64,000 bases of DNA, taken from NCBI GenBank assembly GCA_030248295.1, contig JASANH010000265.1:124001-188000 (forward strand), read 5' to 3'. The first letter of the stretch is position 1; each line of letters begins with the position of its first letter. A model generated the notes under the pieces. That model was not told where the DNA came from, did no database searches, and worked only from the letters and a program-made list of their open reading frames with translations. The DNA comes from Mesodorylaimus sp. YZB2_4. Taxonomy: Eukaryota; Nematoda; Enoplea; Dorylaimida; Dorylaimidae. The translations under genes were made by a program, and so were the position numbers. Below, in pieces: positions 1 through 11,245 of this stretch.

Positions 1-1145
1 TTTCGCGATCCCAGATTCAATGATTTAGTGGTTTGTGACTCTCTCTCCCGGGTAAGACTGGAGCGGCCCCCAAATGTGGTGAAGTAGGTTTTTCGTTGAT
101 TGCTCACCTGTCTGGGGGTAGGAATTGCTGACAACTACACCACACCAATTAGTGCTTACCCAAAGTACGGCGATGATAAGGCGTAAATCGGCGATACGAG
201 TTTCGGAAAGGAAGACGGGCCATCAGTGACTTTTACTTTCACAATGAAGAACGTCCGACTCGCAAGAAAATACACGCCCTTATATACCTTCAGAAAATGC
301 ACCTAGCCTAGCCATAAAACAGGTATGTCCGATAATTTGGATCTATGCAAGACAGGCAAATGCACAGGGCCTAGCCCGAGAACAGGTACGTCTGATAATT
401 TAGAGATATGCAAACCAGGGAAACGCACAGGACCTGGAGAAGGCGACCTGTTCTAGCATAATAGGAAAGGATCCAAAGTAATTGTTGTATCGTAGCCTGA
501 CGTGTGCAACTAATGGGGCCTTTACTTTAGAGTTCAGCTAGCCAAAAAGAACCCAGACCATACAAGTGCAAGCCCTTATATCCAGAAGTTCACGCAGTCG
601 TGTAAAGGCGTGGCTAATCCACTTCCAGTATGAATTGCACAGTGCACACGCGGAATAGACATGACATCATGGGCGTGGCTAAATGGTCATTGGCTATAAG
701 GAAACTATTATGCTACCATAAATAGGCTATGACTAATGAGCCCAGAGTTTATGGCGCCGGCGATGTAGGCAGGAATGAAAGCATAAAAAAGCATAAACTA
801 ATCCTGACTAAAGGAAAACCAGGTGCCCGCACAAAATGCGTCTGGTGCGTCTGGACTAACGATAAACCAAAACAAGTGCAGTTGACAGTCGACACTCGAA
901 AATCGAGCACATAAGACTAATCTTATGCGCTTAGGCATCTCCAAGACAGGTTGAAAGGTCAGTCAAGGACAAGAAATATATATCACTGCTATTGGTCGCG
1001 ACCAGAACTGTTGATTGTCCACAGATCGAGTTGGAAATTAAATATACTTCGTCACACTGGTCTAAAGGTTTTGAGTCTGTCATAAGAGACTCTTTTGAAA
1101 ATAATCTAGTGCATCGTAATTCTAACCTTACGTGAAAAACCTTGA
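1..1145. other. Intergenic DNA, no gene recognised
   Basis: I see no credible coding exon here. The stretch contains the 63-bp tandem duplication listed separately. The motif GGCGTGGCTAA occurs twice, near 610 and 670. Short open frames such as the 61-codon one at 729 have no recognisable similarity. Confidence 0.5.
308..433. repeat. 63-bp tandem duplication (two units)
   Basis: Two adjacent 63-bp units at 308-370 and 371-433 share most positions. Both start with CTAGCC, contain AACAGGTAYGTCYGATAATT, and end with GCACAGGRC. Function is unknown. Confidence 0.75.
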
Positions 1146-1722
1146 TGCCAGATTATTATTTGATCAGACAAATCTTCACAAATCGTATTCATTATCATTT
1201 CGCGTCATTCTTGGATTAAAGAACTAACAAATTAAATGACTCATTGCAGTATCTTCCAAAGGTGATTTAACAATCAAACAAATCTCCAAAATATTCACTT
1301 CTGTTATGCAATCTTAGATACTAACAAACAGAGGCAACGAAAACAAAGCGTGCTATTAAGGATAAAATCCAAATTATAAATGAGTTTTTCATCATAATCT
1401 TGGAAATACAAGATTTTGATGTAACAAAGTCCTTTCCAGATATGATATCATTGCAATCTCTTTGTGGCTGCATCATGCCTGAATTCTTTTCATAAATTGT
1501 CACGATTGGCCCTTTGACAAAGTTAATGCTTCGGCTAAACTCTTCGTTGCATTCTTTTCTTTGAGAGCGTTTCATACAATCGCGAGCGCATTGGAGTTTT
1601 CTAAACCAGCAGAAAAATTTTGAATGACCGCAAAAACTATTGAATTGGATATTGTTAAGCTACACATTTCACATCGCTTTGTTTTTGATCGGCCGAAAAG
1701 TTCACGAATCTACATTTCTCAT
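1146..1722. repeat. Dispersed repeat copy A1 (matches 34371-34945)
   Basis: About 575 bp align in direct orientation with 34371-34945. Shared stretches include AAATGACTCATTGCAGTATC, GCATCATGCCTGAATTCTTT and TACAATCGCGAGCGCA. Similarity extends beyond the contained open frame on both sides, so the unit is a transposable element or a segmental duplication. The family is not recognised. Confidence 0.7.
1321..1600 (-). CDS. Exon-like conserved frame, Cys-rich with hydrophobic C-terminus, copy 1
   Basis: On the minus strand a pyrimidine-rich acceptor ending TGGTTTAG is followed by a 280-nt open frame. The equivalent frame at 34541-34820 has the same length, acceptor position, phase and stop position. 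Conserved features are CARDC near the start, KECN, an EKNSGMMQPQ block, DC and SC cysteines, and a hydrophobic C-terminal segment (FIIWIL...IAR.VFV). An internal ATG at 1575 gives 84 residues. I do not recognise the family. It may be the last exon of a duplicated gene or part of an unknown transposon protein. Preservation of an identical frame despite many nucleotide differences suggests past selection on the protein. Confidence 0.4.
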
Positions 1723-1859
1723 GCTCAGTCGGAATGCATGGCGATACAGTCGTAATAGCGAAGGGTGGGTTTTTTGTGCTTCTGCGCCCACTATCCGAAA
1801 TTTATCAGTTACTATCTGTGTTCATCTGTTGGACGTGTGTTTGCTCACAAAACCGATCT

Positions 1860-2060
1860 CAAGACAGACTTTCTGTAAGAGTCGACTATTTTCGTGAGAG
1901 ACAGTTAACAACCTGAAAAATAGAATTGCGATTTTTGGTGTTGAATCGATCGGGTATACCGTGTAGGTGTGCTCATTTCTATTCTTTTCGCCTGGAACCC
2001 GCCCGTTAATTTTATATTGCGATTTGAGTGATTTTGTGAAACATAAAAATTGAAATAAAA
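1860..2060 (+). repeat. Dispersed repeat B, partial copy
   Basis: This segment matches 4375-4595 in inverse orientation and 33415-33620 in direct orientation. Shared landmarks are GACAGACTTTCTGTAA, GAATCGATCGGGTATACCG and TATTCTTTTCGCC. No coding capacity is evident. Confidence 0.7.
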
Positions 2061-2635
2061 TTGAAACATTAACATAACCCCACACTGCAGCAGTTATAGG
2101 CCACAAATCCCTAACAAAATTTAAATCGCAGACAATACTTCGGTATAACAATACCTATGTTCCTCTTTGCACTGGTAAGTGTTGTCAAATCGTCTTTGGC
2201 AAACATTGATTTTCAAAATGCATAGGAATGTGTGCAAGGCATCAAGCTTTCATACAAAGCTTGCCAACAGGACAGGATCCACCTGTACAAAGAACAGACG
2301 TTGGCACAGAAACATAAAACGAAATTCCAGGGAATGAACTACGAACTCGTCACCATCACACTGTGCGAGTATGAGACCCCACAGCATCACCGCACATTCA
2401 GAGGCTAAGACCGGAAAAGACCCTTTTTCTGCAGCAGCTGCGAGCCATCTTCGGATTTAAAAGACATCGCAACCTCGAGACAGGAATGTGAACAAGTTAA
2501 AGTTAGTATCCGTCAAATAGCTGAATCTATTGGTTCCACTAATGTGAACTTCCCAGCTAAATTTCTGTCCTTGGAGCCAATGACAAAAGCTACTATAAGG
2601 GGGTAAACGTCGCCTACTAAGTAACTGCTGCTGTT

Positions 2636-3028
2636 ATGGCTGCCTTTGCACCGGATGCTTCGAAGCAGATGAAACAGATGGTGTGTGAAAAGGAGCGTGG
2701 AATGGCTTGGGAGAACAAAACATATTCTGAGAAATTTTCTGGTGTCGCGGAAAATTCCATTGAACAGAAACTGAATTCGACAAGTCGACAAAACAGACTT
2801 CAAACGCCCGCAATTATTGCGCCTTGGTCTAAATGGAAAGAACTGAAAAAATTTATTTCAGTACTCGCATTCTGCATGCGAAAAAAAGCTAGAAAATCGT
2901 CTCAAGTGTTTAAAGCCCCTTTGCTTGTACCAGAACGTTCGAAGGTACGCGAGCGCTATGACAGAAGAAAGGTTTTAGCTTTTACTGAGCTCATAACATC
3001 AACCCAAGTGGCTAGTAAATTACCGTAA
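2636..3028 (+). CDS. Hypothetical open frame, possibly a decayed multicopy gene
   Basis: This is a 130-codon ATG-started frame with a Lys/Arg-rich second half (RKKARKS, PERSKVRERYDRRK). I do not recognise a family. Just downstream, 3350-3700 encodes a fragment I associate with multicopy uncharacterised invertebrate proteins, so the two could be parts of one degenerate element. No splice sites or promoter are convincing. It may be a chance frame. Confidence 0.25.
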   Translation: MAAFAPDASKQMKQMVCEKERGMAWENKTYSEKFSGVAENSIEQKLNSTSRQNRLQTPAIIAPWSKWKELKKFISVLAFCMRKKARKSSQVFKAPLLVPERSKVRERYDRRKVLAFTELITSTQVASKLP

Positions 3029-3339
3029 CTTTTGGAGAAGTGACTGTGAGAGATACAAAGGGCAAAAAGAAAGATATTATTAATCTTCTTTGGACATCTG
3101 CCAATTCTCGCATTATTCAACACTATAAAATCGATATGAAGCGGAATGAAAAGAGCGACATGGTCGTGATTGGTGGAAGGACGCGAGCATTAGGAAATAC
3201 ACAAAGCAAGCGCAGCGGCAGTATTTGAAGGTCTAGCCTTACAGCATTTGAGAGCTATGTACGCAATGTTGAAAGAGCTCAGCTATTTTTTAGTGCACCC
3301 AGTGTATTCACTGCGCTACAAAACCAGCGAGCAGAGGAT

Positions 3340-3700
3340 TCAGCCATGGATGCTATTTATCTATTAGAGGTGGGCTGGGCTCTGAAAGGTAGGAAACAAG
3401 TGAAGCGCTTTACCGAAGCCCAGAGACAAAGTCTGTTGGAGAAGTTCTTTGAGGGAATATGATCCCAAAGACGTCGCCAAGCTCATGAGAAACAGCCTGT
3501 TTCCTGTTAAAGAGGACTGGCTGACAGCAGTAGAGACTCAAAGCGTTTGGTCCAGGCTTGCTCTGAACCGTGAAGAAGCAATGGCATCTGACGGTCAGGC
3601 GGCTGCCAATGACAATGATATGGATCCAAGTCACGACGATCACATTGGTTCCGACGACTTTCTAAGCGCACGTTCGATCAAAACGTTCAGGACGTCGTAG
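3340..3700 (+). pseudogene. Fragment of a multicopy uncharacterised protein (GWALK/DPKDVA type)
   Basis: The translation around 3366-3450 reads VGWALKGRKQVKRFTEAQRQ, then LLEKFFEG. After a shift to another frame near 3450 it continues YDPKDVAKLMRN and WLTAVETQSVWSRLA. From general knowledge, this order (GWALK, KRF, a KF.GE segment, DP..VA..M, then a W-x-T...QS.FSRLA helix) recurs in high-copy uncharacterised proteins of cnidarians and other invertebrates. The frame change and the short acidic tail ending at 3700 suggest a broken copy. Assignment is by memory of the pattern only. Confidence 0.4.
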
Positions 3701-4094
3701 AGTCGCTGCATGCAGAAATTCTTGATCAAGGTGTCGATGAATCTACATTTGAAGAGCGCATTAATAATTCTATAGAGTTTGTGATTAGGAGAGTTCCGAA
3801 ATAAAAAATGTGAGGTATACGCTGCACAAAACTGCTAAGTGATTGCAAAACTGCTAGAAATGAGAGAAAGCTGATTTGTACCAAGCCCTTGTGTCAAAGT
3901 CATGTTTTCTTGTGTATTTCACGATCCTGGCAAGCTAAAAAGCTCTGCGTACGCTCATTCGACTCGTCTTTGAATTCTGCGCTAGAGTAGCGTGAAAAGA
4001 GACGTGTCTGATTTGACAAACTTGGAGGGAGAGGGGAAATAGCTTTTTTTGGTCAAACCAACTAGGTCGTCGGGAAACTTTGAGAAACCCTAGC

Positions 4095-4595
4095 ACACCG
4101 TGGTCATTAAAAAAAAGGCGCGACTGGTCTCGTTCTGAAGCCCATTGAATTCTGCGCAGCGTATGTGAGAAATAGAGGTGACCCGCTCTTTACATTCGCT
4201 TGGCGGGGTTCAGTGTAAAGTGACCCGGGTGTGGAAGATTTGAATTGCGCGCAAAAACTTTGAAAAGCGCAATAAATATTCGAGATAGACAAACTTTAAG
4301 GCCAGATTCGGATTCTACGTTCAATTCTCTACCAGTATACTTTTGGAAATAAAAAGTCACCTGAATGATTGACCAGATATGGGCGATATCGCCCAGCCTA
4401 CTTTTTACAAAACTTTTTATGTTCCACTAAATCACTCAAATCGCAATATAAAATTAACGGGCGGGTTTAAGGCGAAAAGAATAGCAATGAGCACACCTAC
4501 ACGGTATACCCGATCGATTCAACACCAAAAATCGCTATTCCATTTTTTAAGGTTGTCCAGCAAATCGATTCTTACTGAAAGTCTGTCTTAAATAC
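4095..4595 (-). repeat. Dispersed repeat B, longer inverse copy
   Basis: About 500 bp match 33415-33925 in inverse orientation. The 4375-4595 part also matches 1860-2060. Shared landmarks include GTGAGAAATAGAGGTGACCC and CGGTATACCCGATCGATTC. It is non-coding as far as can be seen. Confidence 0.7.
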
Positions 4596-5455
4596 CTAAT
4601 TGTTCAAGGCTTCACATTGAACACGATCCCAGTATCGTCGAGGTGCTCGAGGAATTGTCCTCGTGCCAAGATAGTTCATCGCCAATTTCGACGGATAATT
4701 ATGATCGATTCCCGTCGTAGCTCCTCTACATAGTTATCTTTTGGAAACTTTCGCTGACAACTTTTTGTCAAACATTGATTTCTGTCAACGATACGGATAA
4801 GATTGATGGGCGCCAGCCCTCACTGTTTCCCAAGTAGGTTCAAGGTAACAGAAGGCAATCGTATTTCAAAACTACAAACTTCCGAGCTTACTACAAAGTA
4901 CGAATAAGTATATTCGCGTGGGTACACAAGCCTTGGGTGAAAAACAGGAAGAATTAAGTCCCACAAAGAATCGACCCCCTGACTTCACAATCACCGAGTA
5001 TATCACAGAAACATGCATCGTGGATGCAAAACGCAAAATAAACGCAGATATTTCACGTCTCGATAATTATAACCTAGTCTCGCCTTGCATTTGGTTAGAG
5101 TAGGGTGGCTCGGCTAACCTTTTCGTCGTCTGATAACGAATTTGTTCAGAAATTCCCAAGGTGACGATTAGGCGGCCTTGACAGTTACAGAAAGCCAGAC
5201 CTCAAAAGTCGTCGTCGCAAGATGATGAAACGCATACCCACGTTCATGACAATCGCAGCTTACGTACATTAACAACATTCCTCTGAATCCACTATGCCAT
5301 GAGCTGCTGGAAAAATTTATGGCATTCTAGTTTAAATAAGCCTTGGCGCATTTGTTCGTCATGTATTTTGACGCTCTGGAGCAGCTGGTTCAAGTATTTA
5401 ATTTACTGTTTGTACTAAAAAGATGGAGCGAAAAAACGGTCGATTTCTATAAGTT

Positions 5456-6172
5456 AGTTTCGAAATATGCTGGCGATTCAGTCAGTTGATTGCCTGGCAT
5501 TGAGAAAGGAAGTTCGTAAACGAGAATTACGATCGTTGTTGTGTTTTCCACATTTTTTGCCGGACGGATTTCTCGCCTTGATCGATATATATAATAGCTT
5601 AAGAGCGGCGCGATCCTTCGGCGTTTGCGCCCAAGCTGCGAACGAGTTGAATTACAGGCCTGTCGTCGGCGTGCGGATCGATATCGGCGATTTGGCATAT
5701 TGATCAAAGAAAGTTAGGGAAATATTCCGGATAGTAGCGGGCTGGCGCAAACTAGCATGGTTCGAAAAGTTATTGGTCATAGCAAGCAGTGATATCAACG
5801 AAAAAATTATTTATTCGCTCAATGACCAAAAGCATAACATTAATTTGTTTGATATTGGTACGCATTTGGTCACTTGTCAAAAACAGCTGGCCTTGGGTTG
5901 CGTCTATAAGCTCATTCGATTGCGCGGAAACCCACGAATGAAATCGTCACAAGATTTAGCCAAGGTGACTGTTCCTGGTCAAAAAATGACGTAGATTTTA
6001 CAGAGAGATGGTAATGCAATCAACGATTTCATAATGTTAGACGACGAACCGGCGCCAGAACCTGGAAAACCAATTCTCTGTCGGCATCCAATTTTTCGAG
6101 CTTTCGGGCCTCACACAACTCCTAGCCGGGCGCCTGCAAATGGTTTATTGGAAAGATGAATATTATTTATCG
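5456..6172 (+). pseudogene. NAPRT: Nicotinate phosphoribosyltransferase processed pseudogene
   Basis: One reading frame from about 5467 to 6125 matches the C-terminal half of nicotinate phosphoribosyltransferase, the enzyme joining nicotinate and PRPP in the Preiss-Handler NAD pathway. Visible family motifs are [65 protein letters not shown] and ILCRHP. A one-base shift near 6130 gives the usual ending LQMVYWKDE. Two in-frame stops (TGA at 5701, TAG at 5995) and the shift break the gene. The usual phosphoribosyl-site DSGDL reads DIGDL. No intron interrupts about 690 nt and the N-terminal half is missing, consistent with a 5'-truncated retrocopy. No poly(A) tail or target duplication was established. 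Confidence 0.85.
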
Positions 6173-6440
6173 ATTTTCTTGATACGTTTTTCTTTAGTCA
6201 GCTTTCTGCATGATCTTTGTGGATCTCGACGAATTATTTCACAAACTCTTTTGATGCGATCTGCGGTTCGAAAAGTGCGTGGCCAGCCAGATCGAGGACA
6301 GTCCTGAAACGTGCCACATTCGTGTAATCGCTTGTACTGACGCAACACGAACACTCGATTGATTCCAAGGGGTTTGAGAAGCTTTAAAGCTTGAGAAATT
6401 GTGAGCACTTGCAAAAATTGCCTTTTGACCATCTCTCTCA
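6163..6440 (-). pseudogene. Tc1/mariner-type transposase N-terminal fragment
   Basis: The minus-strand frame encodes QYKRLHECGTFQDCPRSGWP, then RTFRTADRIKRV and RRDPQRSCRKL. This is the paired helix-turn-helix region typical of the Tc1/mariner/IS630 superfamily, where R-S-G-R-P-R-T and RRNPRRS-like motifs are usual. No DDE/D catalytic domain follows; the frame stops at 6163 beside the NAPRT pseudogene. It is a truncated remnant and not expected to be active. Confidence 0.65.
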
Positions 6441-7018
6441 GCATTAATTTTTCCAAAAAGACCAACAAGTGTCGAGCTGCCGAAGCGATTTTACTATCAA
6501 ACATGGCAGACATGTGGACTTTTAATGTGCAACAACTGGCGCATCTCCGCATTTCCGTGGGAGTTTAAAACCACCTTGTTGCAAGACTTATGCCCTGCAT
6601 GCTGTAGCATTTTATACTGATGACTAAAAATTCGCCAAACATATCTGCAATAGCAAGAATCATGATTTTTACGTGCTGTGTGTCCTCGCTTAAGGAAAAT
6701 AACCAATGCTGCATTGCATTAATACTTGAAATATGCGCGATAATTACTTCTTCGCGAGTCAGCAAACTATTGCTTACCGGCAAAGATCTTCAAGATAACT
6801 TGTCATATCCTCTGCGTGTTTCCGATACTTAATTTTTATGTACTCGTTTGGAAATAAGTTTCGTACAGATTCTGGATGGTCGTGCTTGCATTTATTCGAG
6901 CAATCGATTTCAGTCTGGATACATATGCTCCGGGTTGTAGTTATAAATTGATCGCTGCCACAATTTGCTTGTATCACTGGAGCAAACAATTCTGTTTCGC
7001 AAAGACATGACCGATCGG

Positions 7019-7044
7019 GGAGGGGGGGTGGGGGGGGGGGGGGG
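7019..7044. repeat. Poly-G tract
   Basis: A nearly uninterrupted run of about 25 G residues with a single T. Length is likely to be unreliable in assembly. Confidence 0.8.
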
Positions 7045-7610
7045 AATTTATTGGATAAAACTAAAGAAAGAGCTGCTGCGTTGGACCCCGCAACAGGTCG
7101 GGTTGAACCCGCCGGATCGGGTCAACCGCACCTGAACCAAAATTTCCGGGTCGGGTTGACCTGAATTTGTTAGTGGCACCTCAAGCTTTTTTGAGATAGA
7201 AACTTCTCACAATTACTCCCAACATATAGTGACTGGTGTACACTTGACTGTGCGAAAATTTCGATAAAAATACTTTTTCACGCACCCCAAGTTTTCATCT
7301 ATTGTTATTCCCTAGTAATTCTTAGTAAATGAGTCAGTAATCCCCACAATGGGGCCCAAATAATTTAAAGCACCTTATGGTGTCTAAAAGCGACTTGGGT
7401 TTTAACGACTTTAGCAACACTTGACCAATCCAAATAATTAAGACTACTCGCATAAAGTTTGAAGTCTGAGACAGGCTCTTATGATGAGATAGAGTATCCC
7501 AGTCTTTCACAAAATAAGGTCGTGCTTACAAATTCGTATTACGTGCTACAGACTTGCTCCTGCCAGGACCTTTGCTACTGATTACGGTTGGTAAAAATAC
7601 TCGATTTGAA

Positions 7611-7716
7611 TGCGTATGCGTATACGCAAAGTCTATCGAATGCGTATGCGTATTGCGTAATACGCAAATTGCGTACTCCAAAAAGTATGCTTACAAGTTT
7701 GCGTATTGCGTATTTT
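7611..7716. repeat. GCGTAT/ATACGC repeat cluster 1
   Basis: The segment is dominated by TGCGTATGCGTA and its reverse complement, making many short palindromes. A second cluster of the same motif lies at 9019-9155. Confidence 0.7.
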
Positions 7717-9018
7717 TTTATGGTCGGTTTCTAGCCCCATACTGTAACTAATTATGCATCAGTGGCTAAAATTATCAGCGACCATAGTAGCTGCAAGGTC
7801 ATTTTGACATGGAAGTACATTTTGCTGCCGCTTATGGCCAGCTTTCGAAATCCAACCGGTAAAATTCCTGTCAGCTTCGATCATGGATTCTTCCCAAGTA
7901 CTCTCAGCTCCCATCCAATCAATGGTTCATTGCCATGAAAAGTTCCAACGCGGTACTTTTCGAAACACTTGTTCAGCACTGGCGGAACATGCCATAGCCA
8001 CGAGGGCACAAGGTGATATTGAGCTATACATAATACAAAAAACCTATCGCAGACTTTAGCTCTGAGGCCGCAGACCTAAATGACTGATAAGTTTCTTTGA
8101 CATAACATTCTAGTCCAGCGTTTGGAGGCTTGCAGTGCAGCGGCCACACGCTCACAAAACATTCCTAAGACTCACAAGAAGACTGCTTAGACTTTCCAGA
8201 TTTCCTGCACAAAATTTGGATAAGAACAATTACATCAAATAAGAATTTTTTAGAATGTCGGGGTTTTTAGAATGTCTTCTAGGAATGCTTGCCAAAATTC
8301 ATATAAGATTATGAAAACGAATCTTTTTCCAGCATTCCATATTACATGCTGCTCTGTATAGAAACGCAGTTCACTGGCTGCCCGATTGTGTGAAGAAATA
8401 GACGCTTCCTATGGCCATTTTCCTCATACACTTTGGGAGGATCTTCATTGAGAAACCTCAGAACTTCCAACAAGTGAATCACGGAGAAGAAACCTCGCGG
8501 ATTTGAATACGAATTCTTTTACCCATTCTTCTTGGTCTCCTACATAATGTACATGAGAAATCCTTACCGAGGGGGCTAAATAAATTAGCGTAGTCACAAG
8601 ATCTCTATGAACTATCATACAGTACTCACTCCTTACCGTGGACCCTGCACAGGGACCACAGCATGCAAAGTTGCACAAAAACCTTCTCTTTATGCTAGGG
8701 GCTTTATGAGGCTTTTGTGAGAGCTTTATGGCGACATGCAGAAGAATCATAAAAGTCAAAACAAGAAGTATAAAGGAGATAGATGTGGCTATGAAGGATT
8801 ATATACAGTATGGTAGTCCTTCCTTCTACGAGCAAGCCAGTTTAAACTAAAAATGAGGCACTACTCAAACACGCAGATGCCTTACAGACAATAACTCTGA
8901 TCATGAGACAAGAAATATGGATTAAGAAGAGGATGTGAGCACATTGTCTCTATCTATCGTCGCCATTGTTTCGAGAAATGCGCGGCTTTTTATGATTTAG
9001 CTCAAGCTGCTTTTATTG

Positions 9019-9155
9019 GCGTACGCATTGTATGTATTGCGTACAAGCCAGTTTGCGTATGCGTACATGCCTACATCGGTTAGAATGCGTATGCGTTTGC
9101 GTATACGCATCCAAATTTCAATGCGTAATACGCAAACTTTGCGTATGCGTATTTT
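9019..9155. repeat. GCGTAT/ATACGC repeat cluster 2
   Basis: The same hexamer as at 7611-7716 in mixed orientations. It includes GCGTATGCGTACATGC and AATGCGTAATACGC. It may be subterminal repeats of a non-autonomous DNA transposon. Confidence 0.65.
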
Positions 9156-9348
9156 GGGCGCAACCAACTGTTCTAGTGATAGAGGAATGTAAGGGAGCCT
9201 ATGTCTTTTGATCACAGTAAACTGTTCCTCAATGTAACATGATGGTGGTCGAGAGAGTGATTGGCGCACAGTACACGTGTACACGTGCCACCCATTCCCA
9301 TGAACTTACGTCTTCATACTCAGGAATAAAATGTGACTGCATTCCCAA

Positions 9349-9469
9349 TTTAACCAGCGCACCCAGGCGGCGGGAGATAGTTGATACCGAAGTCTCTAGG
9401 CAGAAAACTCCGACTGGAGGAAGGCAAGTCTCGCGACCATACTCCCAACCGCCAGGGATGCTGGTTACA
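9349..9469 (-). mobile_element. Solo LTR (inverse copy of 46910-47090 family)
   Basis: Read on the minus strand, the segment starts TGTAACCAGC and ends near GCTGGTTAAA. Its interior contains GACTTGCCTTCCTCCAGTCG and AGACTTCGGTATC. It matches the LTR at 46910-47090 over most of its length but is about 60 bp shorter. No polymerase sequence adjoins it. Confidence 0.65.
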
Positions 9470-9795
9470 CCAATAAGACTCGTTAGAAATTATCAAGTCC
9501 CACTCAGACTATATGGCTACTATCATCCATTCATCATATATAGTTGCTAAGAATGTCGATGACAACTCACTTACAGTAGATAAACGCTTTCCCAGGAATG
9601 ACACAGAACATTTGCCTTATGCATGTATACAGCAAATTCTGCAAATCCTGGAGTTAGACAGAGGAAAAAATTTTTTGTAACTTGCAAGCTTGCAGAACTT
9701 GATGATTTCTCACCCGTTTGACCTGATCTTTTAAAAAGGTGATCCGCTCAGATTTCTACCTGACCCGACCCGAAAGTATTCAATCTGGGGTCTAA
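9470..9795 (+). repeat. Dispersed repeat C, copy 1
   Basis: Direct match to 26285-26612. Shared stretches include GCTAAGAATGTCRATGA, AATTCTGCAAATCCTGGAGT and a GGGTC-rich end. Non-coding. Confidence 0.7.
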
Positions 9796-10427
9796 TTGTG
9801 ACATGATAGGATTCAAAGCACTCGGTTCAGGCTACTGGTTGGCTTTTTATTGCTTGTAGGTGGCAAGACCGGCTCAGCAAACAGTTACAATGATTAGAAG
9901 TGTCCTCAGCGGTACTCCACCCCGCTCCTCTGGAATAACCCATTATGAGATTATCGTGCACTCAAGAATTCATGTCGAAATATTGGAGAAAATAAAAAAA
10001 TTTCGCTGATTTTGCAGAGCAAAAAAGTTTCCCGTCGCATTGGTCTCAGGCTATTATACGGCACAACGTTCTTTGGCATTATCTGGTTGGCAATACGCAG
10101 ACGCTACTGCATTGTGAAGCTACATGAAATAAGTTTTTGGCTATCCACTGCCTAAAGTGCTAGTGTGTTTTGACTCTACTATACTGTAAGTCGACTGGAA
10201 TCAAAGTTAAACTTTTTTCTATGCGCAATGCATTTTCGAAATTAGGCTCGGCTTTCAGCTCGGTTTTGGGTAACGTTTGACTTCGGAATTTTTGAGCTGG
10301 GTTTGTCGAGAACTGTGAACCCATCGTCGGACCCGAGTACATGCCAATTTTATTCCTTTGTCAGCGGCATCGTACTGGTTTTTACCACTTTGGCAAGCGG
10401 CTGTTCAGAAGTGCGTGCTGCTAACGC

Positions 10428-10733
10428 TTGAAATCGCACATACACGGCCTTGCCCTTCTCATCGTCAGCCAAACACAACAGTTTGTTGAGTGGTGGCTTT
10501 TTAGGCGACGCCAAATATATCATGGAAAAAACTCACTGAAACTGATGAGGAGTCCACTAATGAGTTTGCACGCCATGGCGCTTCCGAAATCAAAATGGTG
10601 GTGGTCCGATCCTGAAAAAGTTTATAATTCTGCAGTTAAAATATTTAAGTATAACTTGATTGCGTCGGCCTTGAGACAGTTATTCAAAGGCGATGCGTAT
10701 TGGATTGCACGCACAAAATCGAAAGAATCGTGA
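10428..10733 (+). pseudogene. Open frame over a retroelement-like repeat fragment
   Basis: The frame itself is not recognisable. The DNA at 10540-10590 (ACTGATGAGGAGTCC, AATGAGTTTGCAC, CCATGGCGC) recurs at 41388-41430 just upstream of a gypsy protease/polymerase. In that frame both encode a TDEES-NEF-HGA peptide. This is probably a gag or leader fragment of the same gypsy family. Confidence 0.35.
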
Positions 10734-10829
10734 CCGATCATGATACAGTCGACCTCATTTCAGAAAAACCAGGATTACACAAACGTTCGGCTATGAGAAA
10801 CGGTATGATTCCCCGTTTTTTGTCCTTTT

Positions 10830-11240
10830 TTAAACGTAGTCCATCCTCCAAACCTGGGTGAGGATGAGATGGAAACATTGAGATGAGTTAAACCATTTTC
10901 TAAGATCAAACCCACTTTTACAGCGCATAAGGGAACTTTTTTCGTAGACTGGAAGCCAAATACCTCGTATTTTCTCTGACTCTAAGATTATTGCCCAATT
11001 TTGTTGTGTCATGTCTACAGTGCCTAAAACCTTCATGTCTAGAATAACTTGGTGCACATAGGTAGCTTCGGTCTTGTTCGGCAAGAGAGCTGCTGAAAAA
11101 GCGGCATTGCCGTCTTGAAAGTACCATCTGCATACCAATGAGGGCTGTGCGATAGCAGTTGCAAGCTCCCATCAATGAAAAAAATTAAACTCTGCTCTGG
11201 AGTTGCCGTTTTCACATGATAAAAACTGTTGACCACCTTA
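10830..11240 (-). pseudogene. MULE-type transposase fragment
   Basis: On the minus strand one frame encodes SPHWYADGTFKTAMPLFQQL. A shifted frame continues LLPNKTEATYVHQVI. These are hallmarks of the MULE transposase domain (DGTFK...PPLF.QLY, then ALLPNK...TY). The frame changes between the two parts and the copy is short, so it is a remnant. A different MULE fragment lies at 30520 on the plus strand. Confidence 0.7.
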
Positions 11241-11245
11241 ACTTA

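Larger units (their letters stand above)
7081..9795. mobile_element. Possible composite DNA transposon bounded by GGGTC-rich ends
   Basis: The left end near 7081 reads TTGGACCCC followed by several GGTCGGGTTGA motifs. The right end near 9795, read on the minus strand, starts TTAGACCCC followed by CGGGTCGGGTCAGG. These could be degenerate terminal inverted repeats of one element of about 2.7 kb that later received other insertions. No transposase frame is visible inside and no target duplication could be fixed. Apart from the GCGTAT clusters and the solo LTR I see nothing else in 7200-9000. Confidence 0.3.
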
